DNA from: DATHNF01 sp035486285
GTDB taxonomy: Bacteria; Patescibacteriota; Saccharimonadia; Saccharimonadales; UBA4665
Direction of reading: 5' to 3'
NCBI GenBank assembly: GCA_035486285.1
Contig: DATHNF010000007.1
Coordinates: 1-20,451, forward strand
Length of the DNA: 20,451 nt
Shown: positions 1 through 7,106 of the stretch, one piece after another
How the letters are laid out: every line of letters starts with the position of its first letter
How positions within the stretch are numbered: the first letter of the stretch is position 1
The notes under the pieces: generated by a model
Told to the model about the DNA's origin: nothing
What the model saw: only the letters and a program-made list of their open reading frames with translations
Database searches by the model: none
Position numbers and translations under genes: made by a program

Positions 1-214
1 TGTCATATTTGTCGATTACAGAATTTAATTCTTCGGTAAACGTTGGGCTGTCCACAGTAGGGAGGTCGCCAATATAATTTTCGTATACGAACTCCCCATG
101 GTCGGCAGTGGAGGATCCGCCGAAGATATTGAAGTGGGTTGAATGGCTTAAGGATTTATAAATCTCAAGGCCTATTTCTGAACCGCACGGGAAAACTAAA
201 ACATTTTGTTTCAT
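1..214 (-). CDS. ATP-grasp-type protein, N-terminal fragment (cut by window edge)
   Basis: Reading leftward from ATG at 214, 71 codons stay open to the window edge. The product begins MKQNVLVFPCGSEIGLEIYK and continues through GGSSTADHGEFVYENYIGDL. This resembles the N-terminal pre-ATP-grasp (Rossmann-like) part of CarB-like ATP-grasp enzymes often found in polysaccharide gene clusters; that match is from memory, and the catalytic ATP-grasp fold itself lies outside the window. ATP-grasp enzymes join a carboxylate to an amine or similar nucleophile, so a role in modifying an amino sugar is possible but inferred. The start overlaps the stop of the methyltransferase gene by 4 bp (ATGA), so it is translationally coupled to the exporter/aminotransferase operon. 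The frame and start are clear; the family is moderately sure. Confidence 0.7.
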   Translation of the reverse strand, partial: MKQNVLVFPCGSEIGLEIYKSLSHSTHFNIFGGSSTADHGEFVYENYIGDLPTVDSPTFTEELNSVIDKYD

Positions 215-813
215 TTCTCTACTTCCGCTATTAGGTATGATTCGGATCTGGTCTCTAGGTTCCTTAACTCAGGGTGGCTGCTTTTATTGAGTTTGCAGCG
301 TTTTACTTTTTTGTATCCCGCTTCTTCTAGTCTCCTCTGGAGCTCCTCCCAATCGTACAGCCATTTATGGCCCCACCACCTAAACGACATATTCATCCAC
401 TCGGCCCTTGTCTTTATAAAGCCCAGGCCGTATGCCTGTATGACCGGGTCCTTTTTAAGCGGTAGGTTAAGATACGTATCTACTACGACCGCCAAGTCGG
501 GCATAGCTATCCTCATGACTCCGCCCGGTTTTAAAACCCTCATTAAATCCTTGATGGTTTTTTCTGCCTCATCTGTAGTCAAGTGTTCGAAGAAATGTTC
601 GTTGAATATAAAGTCAACGCTGTTATCTTGGAATGGCAGCGGTTTTCTGAGGTCCCAGTTTAAATCTAGTTTTTCAATATTGTCGTCCGAGTTGTTATCA
701 ATATTAATCCAGCCGTCTTTATAGTCAGTGCCACAACCAACATTTAGCCTGAGCGAATCTTCGTGGCTCTTTATTAAGGCGTTAACTTTTGATCTGGCGA
801 AGGGGTTTGTCAC
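211..813 (-). CDS. Class I SAM-dependent methyltransferase
   Basis: A 200-residue protein starting at GTG, which overlaps the TGA stop of the upstream aminotransferase gene by 4 bp (GTGA). Motif I of class I methyltransferases is visible near residues 22-28 (LNVGCGTD), followed by the acidic end of strand 2 (INIDN), the motif-III-like FIFNEHFFEHL and the post-motif LKPGG. These define a Methyltransf_11-like SAM fold of typical length. It is cytoplasmic, with no signal or membrane segment. Between a sugar aminotransferase and an ATP-grasp gene, it probably methylates a nucleotide sugar or a glycan end group; the substrate cannot be read from the sequence. In Wzm/Wzt systems a terminal methyl group can serve as a chain-length and export signal, so that role is possible. 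Family is secure, substrate unknown. Confidence 0.85.
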   Translation of the reverse strand: MTNPFARSKVNALIKSHEDSLRLNVGCGTDYKDGWINIDNNSDDNIEKLDLNWDLRKPLPFQDNSVDFIFNEHFFEHLTTDEAEKTIKDLMRVLKPGGVMRIAMPDLAVVVDTYLNLPLKKDPVIQAYGLGFIKTRAEWMNMSFRWWGHKWLYDWEELQRRLEEAGYKKVKRCKLNKSSHPELRNLETRSESYLIAEVEK

Positions 814-1883
814 TGCTTTATTACCTCACAAATTTTATGAACTACGCTGTCTTCTAATCCACTGTAAAGCGGCAAACACAATACTCGAACCGCAATATCC
901 TCAGAAACAGGACAATCGTAGTCGTCGTCTAAGTATGGAAGGGTGTTTAGCGAAGGATAAAAATATCTCCTAGGGAAAATATTATTGGCATTGAGTCGTT
1001 TAGCTACATCTAGTAACTTGTCTTCAGAGTCAAAAACTACTGGATAGTAAGCGTAGTTATAGGTGGCATGCTCGCGCAGCTGGGGCCTAAACAGCGCGCT
1101 GCCTAGAGACTCACTATAGAGAGTAGAAAGTCTCTTTCTTTCATCAATTATGGTGTCGACGTACTCCAGGTTACACAGTCCCATAGCCGCTTGAAACTCG
1201 GAGGCTTTGGCATTGATACCTAGCATGCGGTGGTCGTCACCATTATGACCAAATCTTTTCAGTAACTCGATTTTGTCGCTGACCACTTTGTCTTCTGTTA
1301 TAAGCGAGCCACCTTCAATTGTATGGAATAGCTTGGTAGCGTGAAAACTACAAACCGAAATGTCTCCATAGCTCATTATTGATTTCCCGTTGTATTCGAC
1401 ACCAAAAGCGTGGGCGCTGTCATAAATTACCTTTAAGCCATGTTTCTTAGCTAGTAATTCAATCGCTTCTACATCACATGGACGGCCAAAAACATGCACT
1501 GGCATGATGGCCTTCGTTTTGCTTGTTATGGCGGCTTCGATCTTTTGTACGTCTATGCAAAGAGAATCGGAATCAATGTCAACAAATACTGGCTTGCATC
1601 TTTGCCAGAGAATAGCCGAAACCGTTGCTACGTAAGAAAAGGGGGTGGTAATCACTTCGCCTTCTGTAATATCCAGCGCTTGCAATGCCAATTGCAGAGC
1701 CAAGGTACCGTTAGTTACAAAGTGGAAGTTCCCAACCCCGAGATAGTCCTTCGTCTTTTCTTCAAACTCTTGCAGCAATGGTCCTTGGTTGGTCAGTTGG
1801 CCAGTTTCCCAAATTCTCCGTAGATAGTGCTCATACTCCTCAATCGGGGGTAGAAAAGTTTTGGTGACGTTGATTCTCTTCAT
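810..1883 (-). CDS. DegT/DnrJ/EryC1/StrS-family PLP-dependent sugar aminotransferase
   Basis: A 357-residue protein of normal family length. These enzymes transfer an amino group, usually from glutamate, to a keto sugar linked to a nucleotide. Visible landmarks are the cofactor-binding N-terminal region (FVTNGTLALQLAL near 55-67), TTPFSYVATVSAI near 79-91, the aspartate that contacts the PLP pyridine nitrogen (D155 in IYDSAHAFG), and the Schiff-base lysine (K184 in SFHATKLFHTIEGG). The exact product sugar cannot be assigned; VioA- or FdtB-like enzymes acting on dTDP-4-keto-6-deoxy sugars are reasonable comparisons. The ATG lies 5 bp after the stop of the ABC ATPase gene, and its own stop overlaps the methyltransferase start, so it is inside the exporter operon. 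It suggests that the exported glycan carries an amino sugar. Confidence 0.93.
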   Translation of the reverse strand: MKRINVTKTFLPPIEEYEHYLRRIWETGQLTNQGPLLQEFEEKTKDYLGVGNFHFVTNGTLALQLALQALDITEGEVITTPFSYVATVSAILWQRCKPVFVDIDSDSLCIDVQKIEAAITSKTKAIMPVHVFGRPCDVEAIELLAKKHGLKVIYDSAHAFGVEYNGKSIMSYGDISVCSFHATKLFHTIEGGSLITEDKVVSDKIELLKRFGHNGDDHRMLGINAKASEFQAAMGLCNLEYVDTIIDERKRLSTLYSESLGSALFRPQLREHATYNYAYYPVVFDSEDKLLDVAKRLNANNIFPRRYFYPSLNTLPYLDDDYDCPVSEDIAVRVLCLPLYSGLEDSVVHKICEVIKQ

Positions 1884-1888
1884 ATGGT

Positions 1889-3067
1889 TTAGTCCTCGTG
1901 CCCGGTCGCCACAGATCGTTCAAGTTCCCAGGTGTCCGTTAGCTTTAAGGCCGCGCCTCTAGTTTCATCGCCATTTTTTATCACGAACTCATTACGATCC
2001 GACGCCGAGGCGACCAGCTTTTTATTCCATAGGGTAAATAGGGCGGCAGTTAACCGGTAAGTCCCGGCATTATAGACGCCGATATCGAGATCGTAAGAGA
2101 CCGTTCCCTTACCTTTTAATCGTAAGCTTTTGATAGTGTTAAGCTCCCCGATTGAGGCCCCGTCTTTTAGCACGGAAATACCTAGGTATAGTTCCTTATC
2201 GTTTTTGGAACTGTAGTTTAGGGTAAGTTTTAAGCGGTCCGCGCTGCGTGAGGTGATTTTCGCGTCGAGCTTGTAGCCATCCGAATTAATTGGCGCGTTT
2301 TCGTCTGCGGCCTCATTGTCTTCCGGATTTATATTGGCAACAGTGTATTCATCAGCTATGGCAAGCGGATCTCCCTCGTATGTTAGCTTGCCTTCCTCTA
2401 TATAAATCGCTCTGGTACAAAACCGTTTTACGGCGCTCATGTCGTGAGACACAAATACTACCGTCTTCTTTGCCTGCTTTAACTCCTCAAAGTAGTCGTA
2501 GCATTTTTGCTGAAAGGCAGCATCACCTACAGCCAAAACTTCATCAAGCAATAAGATATCACCCCGAGCTCTAATGGCTATGGAAAACGCCAATCGAACC
2601 TGCATGCCCGAAGAGTAGTTTTTTAGTTTTTGATCCATAAAACGCTCTAGCTCGGCAAAGTTTACAATGTCATCGTACATAGCCCTTACCTCACGACGGT
2701 TGAAGCCAAGTAGCGCGCCGCTGAGAAAAACATTGTCTCGTCCACTCAGTTCGGGGCTAAAGCCAACACCTAGCTCAATGAAGGGGGTTAGTTTGCCCTG
2801 AACGGTAACGCCGCCACGGCTCGGCGTATAAATGCCGGCCAGCAATTTGAGCAGCGTGCTTTTACCGCTGCCGTTGCGGCCGACAATACCAAAGAATTCA
2901 CCTTTTTTAACCGTAAACGAAACGTCATTAAGGGCTCGTTGCTCCTCATAACTTTTATCCCTTTTGTAGAAATTAAGAATAAGGCTTTTGACTGAGGAGT
3001 GTTTCTCATGCGGCAATTTAAAGATCTTGCCGACATGGTCAACTTCTATAACTACATCGTTATGCAT
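1889..3067 (-). CDS. wzt: Polysaccharide ABC exporter ATPase with C-terminal extension (Wzt-like)
   Basis: A 392-residue ABC ATPase that powers export of a lipid-linked polysaccharide through the permease encoded just upstream. Walker A is GRNGSGKST (63-71), the signature is YSSGM (151-155), Walker B ILLLDE (171-176), and the switch histidine H208 lies in FVSHDM. The region AFSIAIRARGDILLLDEVLAVGD is typical of the TagH/RfbE/Wzt subfamily. After about residue 250 there is an acidic linker (NPEDNEAADENAP) and then a beta-rich domain of about 125 residues, in the position of the Wzt carbohydrate-binding domain that recognises the finished glycan end. Subfamily and extension are clear; that the extension binds sugar is inferred from family knowledge. 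The start is 2 bp after the permease stop, and the stop is 5 bp before the aminotransferase gene. Confidence 0.92.
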   Translation of the reverse strand: MHNDVVIEVDHVGKIFKLPHEKHSSVKSLILNFYKRDKSYEEQRALNDVSFTVKKGEFFGIVGRNGSGKSTLLKLLAGIYTPSRGGVTVQGKLTPFIELGVGFSPELSGRDNVFLSGALLGFNRREVRAMYDDIVNFAELERFMDQKLKNYSSGMQVRLAFSIAIRARGDILLLDEVLAVGDAAFQQKCYDYFEELKQAKKTVVFVSHDMSAVKRFCTRAIYIEEGKLTYEGDPLAIADEYTVANINPEDNEAADENAPINSDGYKLDAKITSRSADRLKLTLNYSSKNDKELYLGISVLKDGASIGELNTIKSLRLKGKGTVSYDLDIGVYNAGTYRLTAALFTLWNKKLVASASDRNEFVIKNGDETRGAALKLTDTWELERSVATGHED

Positions 3068-3069
3068 AG

Positions 3070-3870
3070 TTATAGATTCTCCGCGAAACTGTTCGCTTGA
3101 CTCTTAAAGTAGGCTAACCCGCCTACAAATATGAGAATGACCAGCATGAAAGGAATAAGCGAGTGCCAACCACCATTAAATATCCTGTGAGATGTTAAAG
3201 TCTTATGGGTTATTAGGCTATATCTAGCATCCTGAATTGCCTGCCCCATTGGATTAAGCAGTACAAGTTTTTTAACTGTTAGGCTAGGAAGGCGCGAAAT
3301 TGGATATAGTAGGGGCGTCAGGTAGAAACCAGCTTGCATGACCACCTCCCAGATGTAACTTACGTCGCGGTACTTTACAAAGGCTGCTGATAGGAATAGT
3401 GAAAGTCCGAGTCCTAGAATATAGACTTCTAAAAGAATGAGCGGTAGAAGAAGAGCCGTGCTGGAGAGGCTTACATTGTTGATCGCCATGAATACGCCAA
3501 TGACTACCAAATTCAACAATAAGTTAATAACCGTCGAGAGGCTGCTGCTAAATACAATGATCCAGCGAGGAATGCGTATTTTGCGTATTAGGTCAGCCCG
3601 CCCAACAATAGATCCAAGACTCAACACGGTCATCTCGTTAAAAAAGTTCCAGATAACTATGCCCAACAATAAGTAGACTGCACTGTGCGGCACGCCATAA
3701 TCAACGTGCAAAAATTTAATGAATACAACATATAAAATGGCAAAAATAAACAAGGGGCGCAGCAAGGACCAGGCATATCCAAGGACTGAACCTTGGTAGC
3801 GCAGCTTAAAGTCGGTACGAACTAGTTCGCTGAGCAGTGCCCGGTTTTGCTTTGTGAGAAATTGCCTCAT
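3070..3870 (-). CDS. wzm: Polysaccharide ABC exporter permease (Wzm-like, ABC-2 type)
   Basis: A 266-residue integral membrane protein, the usual size for Wzm/TagG/RfbA permeases. The N-terminus has the family pattern of an amphipathic cytoplasmic helix followed by LVRTDFKLRYQGSVLGYAWSLL. About six hydrophobic segments follow, for example FIFAILYVVFIKFL, VYLLLGIVIWNFF, LLLNLVVIGVFMAI, LLPLILLEVYILGLGLSLFL, a segment around GFYLTPLLYPIS, and IPFMLVILIFVGGLAYF near the C-terminus. It should form the membrane channel with the ATPase encoded 2 bp downstream. It is the first gene of the leftward operon; its ATG lies only 10 nt from a perfect TATAAT -10 hexamer, so the mRNA may be nearly leaderless. 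No clear Shine-Dalgarno sequence precedes the start. Confidence 0.93.
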   Translation of the reverse strand: MRQFLTKQNRALLSELVRTDFKLRYQGSVLGYAWSLLRPLFIFAILYVVFIKFLHVDYGVPHSAVYLLLGIVIWNFFNEMTVLSLGSIVGRADLIRKIRIPRWIIVFSSSLSTVINLLLNLVVIGVFMAINNVSLSSTALLLPLILLEVYILGLGLSLFLSAAFVKYRDVSYIWEVVMQAGFYLTPLLYPISRLPSLTVKKLVLLNPMGQAIQDARYSLITHKTLTSHRIFNGGWHSLIPFMLVILIFVGGLAYFKSQANSFAENL

Positions 3871-3873
3871 CGA

Positions 3874-3924
3874 TTAGAGTATTATAGAGGAAATGAATGG
3901 TTTCGTCGATAAACCGGCTACCAT
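3874..3924 (-). other. Possible 16-codon leader ORF upstream of the permease
   Basis: The left arm of the inverted repeat contains the same ATG context as the GT2 start. Reading leftward from 3924 gives MVAGLSTKPFISSIIL and then TAA at 3874-3876, 3 nt before the permease ATG. Its first five residues equal the first five of the GT2 protein because the repeat arm encodes them. It would only be translated from transcripts starting upstream of the TATAAT promoter. It may be a leader peptide, a remnant of the inverted duplication, or chance. Translation is unproven. Confidence 0.25.
3881..3909 (-). promoter_or_regulatory. Promoter of the exporter operon
   Basis: On the minus strand, TCGACG (3904-3909, 4/6 to the -35 consensus) is separated by 17 nt from a perfect TATAAT (3881-3886). 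The predicted start site is about 3-4 nt before the permease ATG at 3870. The -35 hexamer ends exactly at the outer boundary of the left arm of the 23-bp inverted repeat, so an inversion of that element would change everything upstream of -35 but leave the core promoter intact. Confidence 0.6.
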
Positions 3925-4073
3925 ATAAATTCGTGAGGTTAGGGGATGGTGATTTTTGTTCAAAACAGGCTAACTGTGACAAGGCATAACATTTGTTATG
4001 GTGCGAAGCAATTAGGCGGTTTTGGGCAAAAAGGACATTCCATAAGCCAGGAATTTATATGGTAGCCGGTTTA
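3910..4073. repeat. 164-bp imperfect palindrome with perfect 23-bp inverted tips
   Basis: Positions 3910-3932 are the exact reverse complement of 4051-4073 (23 of 23). The 118 bp between them is also partly self-complementary: 3953-3991 against 3994-4032 matches at roughly 70% by eye, with a 2-nt offset relative to the tips, and the centre is a 16-bp dyad. Matching stops abruptly outside the tips. The right tip holds the GT2 start codon and its first five codons; the left tip abuts the -35 of the exporter promoter. The arrangement fits either an invertible regulatory segment between divergent surface-glycan operons or an inverted duplication of one promoter/start region. No recombinase gene is visible in the window. 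Confidence 0.9.
3985..4000. promoter_or_regulatory. Dyad at the centre of the palindrome, possible operator
   Basis: CATAACA-TT-TGTTATG is a perfect 7-bp dyad with a 2-bp centre. It sits within 1 nt of the midpoint of the larger palindrome and between the two divergent transcription units, where a symmetric regulator could act on both. It may also simply be the natural centre of the inverted duplication. No regulator gene is adjacent. Confidence 0.4.
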
Positions 4074-5087
4074 CTTAAGACAGTCGTTGTGGTGCCCAAT
4101 TGGAATGGTGCTGCTAGTCTTGCCGAATGCTTGGACTCGCTACTGGTTCAATCACAAAAAACACATATAATTGTAGTCGACAATGGCTCAAAGGATAGCT
4201 CGCTTGAGATACTCCAAAAATACCCAGCTATTGAAATTATTAAACACACCGAGAATAAGGGCTTTGCTGGTGGAGTCAACGCGGGTTTTCGCCGGGCAAT
4301 AGAGCTCCGAGCTAACTACGTCGCAGCCTTTAATAACGACGCGGTAGCAGATAAGCACTGGCTTAAAGAGCTTGTGGAGCAGCTTGAAAAGAACAAAAGT
4401 ATTGGTATTGCTGCTTGCAAATTGCTTAATGCTGACGGCAAAAAACTTGACAGCACGGGTGACTACTACACTGTTTGGGGACTGCCTTACCCGCGCGGTC
4501 GTGGTGAGTCCGATCTTGATAAGTATGACAGCCAGACTACTGTGTTTGGGGCAAGTGGCGGGGCAAGCTTGTACCGCGTACAAGTTTTGGAGGAGATTGG
4601 CTTATTTGACGAGGATTTCTTTGCCTACTACGAGGATGTTGACCTGAGTTTTCGGGCGCAGTTAGCTGGCTGGAAGATTGCTTACGTACCTTCCTCTTTT
4701 GCCTATCATCAAATTGGCGCTACTAGTAGCCAAATCAAAGGCTTTACAACCTATCAAACTATGAAGAACCTGCAGTTGTTGTACTACAAAAACGTGCCAA
4801 GACATTTTATGTATAGTATCGGTTGGCGCTTTTTTATAACGCAATGCTTATTTCTAGCTCGAGCCCTCAGTCGTCGCCAGGCTTGGGCAGCCCTTAGGGG
4901 TGATATTAAGGGTAGCGGGCTTATCCTCAAGAAGTACAGTGAGCGTAAGCAAATCCAAAGAACACGCAAGGTCACAGACGAATACATTTGGAGCATCCTG
5001 GTACATGACTTGCCGCCCAATGCACGCGCGCTGCGGAAACTCCGGACTATTTGGTGGAAATTCTTAAGAAAGGCCGTTCATGAGTAA
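4059..5087 (+). CDS. GT2-family glycosyltransferase (rhamnosyltransferase-like)
   Basis: A 342-residue GT-A fold transferase of the WbbL/rhamnosyltransferase type, which adds a sugar from a nucleotide donor to a lipid-linked glycan at the cytoplasmic membrane. The N-terminus has VVVVPNWNGAASLAECLDSL, then VVDNGSKD, NKGFAGGVNAGF, the metal-binding region FNNDAV, and the acceptor-side motif FFAYYEDVDLSFRAQLAGW, all typical of this group. I chose ATG 4059 because AGGA lies 6-7 nt before it and the conserved first strand starts a few residues later; a TTG 22 codons upstream is in frame but has no support. The start lies inside the 23-bp inverted repeat. Its end overlaps the reductase gene by 8 bp, so the two are co-translated. 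The donor is plausibly GDP-D-rhamnose given the neighbours, but this is inference. Confidence 0.9.
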   Translation: MVAGLLKTVVVVPNWNGAASLAECLDSLLVQSQKTHIIVVDNGSKDSSLEILQKYPAIEIIKHTENKGFAGGVNAGFRRAIELRANYVAAFNNDAVADKHWLKELVEQLEKNKSIGIAACKLLNADGKKLDSTGDYYTVWGLPYPRGRGESDLDKYDSQTTVFGASGGASLYRVQVLEEIGLFDEDFFAYYEDVDLSFRAQLAGWKIAYVPSSFAYHQIGATSSQIKGFTTYQTMKNLQLLYYKNVPRHFMYSIGWRFFITQCLFLARALSRRQAWAALRGDIKGSGLILKKYSERKQIQRTRKVTDEYIWSILVHDLPPNARALRKLRTIWWKFLRKAVHE

Positions 5088-6009
5088 GGTTCTAGTTACT
5101 GGTGCTAATGGCTTCGTGGGCAAACATTTGCTTGATGAACTGTTAGCTCATGCTATTGAAGTTCTGGCTGTTGGCGGTCCACTATCGACCGCCAAGCGGG
5201 GCGGCGGCGGACAAAAATCCCTGGCGCTCGACTTAACCAAGCCTGCCGAAGCTCAAAAGATTGATTTCGGCGGTGTGACAGGCGTAATACATTTAGCTGG
5301 CTTAGCGGCTGTGGGGCCTTCTTTTGACAATCCAATGCGCTATATTGACACCAATATCGGTATCGAAGTTAATTTGTTTGAGGCGGCACTTGCCCAAAAA
5401 GCCCGGCCGCGCTTTCTAATTATTAGTAGTGGTGCTTTGTATAATCCAGCTGCTGGTCTACCGCTGGACGAACAGTCACAGGTCCTACCCAGCTCGCCAT
5501 ACGCCGTTAGCAAGCTGGGGCAGGAGCAAATGGCTCAATACTATACCCAACGTGGTCTGGAATGCATTATCGCCCGGCCATTCAATCACTTCGGGCCTGG
5601 CCAGGAAGCCGGCTTTATTGTGCCAGACTTAACGCGACAGCTTATCGAATGCCAGCAAGGCAAGCGTCATGAAATATCGGTTGGCAATCTTGAGGCCCAG
5701 CGCGATTATACTGACGTTCGAGATATTGTTAGGGCATACCGATTATTACTGGGAAAAGGGGCATCAGGCGAAGTCTATAACATCTGCTCGGGCAAGGCGC
5801 TCAGCGGCAAAGAAATTCTAGCTGGCATTACTAAGGCTGCTGGCTTTAAAGCGCGAACCAAACAAGACTCCGCCAGAATGAGACCTTCAGACAGTCTAGT
5901 TATTTATGGCAATCATCGAAAACTAAGCCAGGCTACTGGTTGGCAGCCAGAAATTGCTATTGAGACCACGCTAGTAGACGTAGTGGCCGACTGGCGTAGC
6001 CGCCTTTAG
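5080..6009 (+). CDS. rmd: GDP-4-keto-6-deoxy-D-mannose reductase-like SDR protein
   Basis: A 309-residue extended short-chain dehydrogenase. The NAD(P)-binding motif is GANGFVGKH (8-16), and the catalytic set is the serine of ISSGALY (116-117) with Y141 and K145 in SPYAVSK. The stretch ARPFNHFGPGQ, then VGNLEAQRDYTDVRDIVRAY and GEVYNICSGK, is characteristic of Rmd enzymes, which reduce the keto product of Gmd to GDP-D-rhamnose. An epimerising GDP-fucose synthase is less likely because the sequence follows the Rmd pattern, but related nucleotide-sugar epimerases cannot be fully excluded. The start overlaps the GT2 gene by 8 bp. The stop is only 3 bp from the stop of the convergent gmd gene, supporting a shared pathway. 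There is no visible terminator between the two. Confidence 0.85.
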   Translation: MSKVLVTGANGFVGKHLLDELLAHAIEVLAVGGPLSTAKRGGGGQKSLALDLTKPAEAQKIDFGGVTGVIHLAGLAAVGPSFDNPMRYIDTNIGIEVNLFEAALAQKARPRFLIISSGALYNPAAGLPLDEQSQVLPSSPYAVSKLGQEQMAQYYTQRGLECIIARPFNHFGPGQEAGFIVPDLTRQLIECQQGKRHEISVGNLEAQRDYTDVRDIVRAYRLLLGKGASGEVYNICSGKALSGKEILAGITKAAGFKARTKQDSARMRPSDSLVIYGNHRKLSQATGWQPEIAIETTLVDVVADWRSRL

Positions 6010-6012
6010 GCT

Positions 6013-7008
6013 CTACTCTATAACCGTGGCTGATTCCAGGCCAATATCATTCTGGACCATGAGCTTTACTAAGCCCGGGAAGTCAACGGCACGTTTCCAG
6101 CCCAGCTTGGTTTCGGCTTTAGTGGGGTTGCCAAGTAAGATATCGACTTCGGCGGGCCGTATGAAGGCTGGGTTTTGTTTGACATACGGCTTCCAGTCAT
6201 CGATTCCGACTTCTTGAAAAGCTAGGTTGAGAAAGTCGCCGATAGTATGCGTTTCGCCGGTAGCCAATACGTAATCGCCCGGTTTGTCCTGCTGCAACAT
6301 ACGCCACATACCTTCAACATAGTCCCCAGCATAACCCCAGTCACGTTTCGGTTCTAGGTTGCCCAGTTCAATGTACTTCTGCTTGCCCAAGTGTATGCGG
6401 GCTACGGCGTTTGTAATCTTACGTGTTACGAATTCCAAACCGCGGCGTTCACCTTCATGATTGAACAAGATACCGCAGCTGGCGTGTATGCCGTAGCTTT
6501 CGCGATAGTTTTTCGTAATCCAGTGGGCATACAGTTTAGCGGCACCATATGGGCTGCGGGGATGAAATAATGACTCTTCGTCATAGCCCTTGCCTGGCCG
6601 GTTATAGTTCAGGCCACCAAACATTTCCGAGGTGGACGCCTGGTAGAACCGAACCGTCTTTTCGACGCCGCTCAGGCGGAGGGCTTCTAGTACGTTGAGG
6701 ACGCCCTTGCCGGTGACGTCGGCCACCAGCTGAGGATTTTTGAAAGAATAGCCGACATGGCTAATAGCTGCTAGGTTATAGAGTTCGTCTGGCTTGGACG
6801 CTTTGATCGCTCGAACCAAAGAAGAGGTGTCGAGGAGATCAGCTTCGATTAATTTGATGTACGGCTGCTCACGTTCAATACGCAAGCGCTTGGGATTTTG
6901 CTGGCCGCGGATAAGACCATATACTCGGTAGCCCTTGCTGTGCAGCAACTCCGCCAGATGATAGCCGTCTTGTCCGGTAATGCCGGTAATCAAAGCTGTT
7001 TTCGCCAT
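6013..7008 (-). CDS. gmd: GDP-mannose 4,6-dehydratase
   Basis: A 331-residue NAD(P)-dependent dehydratase that converts GDP-D-mannose to GDP-4-keto-6-deoxy-D-mannose. The cofactor motif GITGQDG is at 9-15. The catalytic region STSEMFG contains T126 and E128, and Y154/K158 are in SPYGAAK. Other diagnostic stretches are LFNHEGERRG, FVTRKIT, ELGNLEPKRDWGYAGDYVEGMW and RPAEVDILLGNPTKA. I chose ATG 7008 over an upstream in-frame start at 7041 because a strong Shine-Dalgarno sequence (GGAGGT) lies 6 nt before it and the cofactor strand follows directly. It is a little shorter than the usual 345-370 residues. It faces the rmd gene with a 3-bp gap and is divergent from a GT4 gene. A -10-like TACAAT (7032-7037, minus) may drive it. 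Confidence 0.96.
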   Translation of the reverse strand: MAKTALITGITGQDGYHLAELLHSKGYRVYGLIRGQQNPKRLRIEREQPYIKLIEADLLDTSSLVRAIKASKPDELYNLAAISHVGYSFKNPQLVADVTGKGVLNVLEALRLSGVEKTVRFYQASTSEMFGGLNYNRPGKGYDEESLFHPRSPYGAAKLYAHWITKNYRESYGIHASCGILFNHEGERRGLEFVTRKITNAVARIHLGKQKYIELGNLEPKRDWGYAGDYVEGMWRMLQQDKPGDYVLATGETHTIGDFLNLAFQEVGIDDWKPYVKQNPAFIRPAEVDILLGNPTKAETKLGWKRAVDFPGLVKLMVQNDIGLESATVIE

Positions 7009-7106
7009 GCATGACCTCCGTGTTTTGAACAATTGTACCATTAAGTATACGCAAAGTGACGGCTCTGTGGCGTTATTCTACAACAGACGCTACTATAGGG
7101 TATAGC
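7009..7106. promoter_or_regulatory. Divergent intergenic region between gmd and the GT4 gene
   Basis: Leftward, TACAAT at 7032-7037 is a fair -10 hexamer for gmd, followed by the GGAGGT ribosome site; no convincing -35 is seen. Rightward, TACTAT at 7091-7096 (4/6) lies 10 nt before the GT4 ATG, again implying a very short leader; its -35 is weak. The promoter calls are tentative. Confidence 0.35.

Noticed and set aside
3993..4058. Upstream TTG start extending the GT2 protein by 22 residues
   Set aside because: It begins inside the central dyad, has no ribosome site, and the extension has no family character; ATG 4059 fits the conserved N-terminus.
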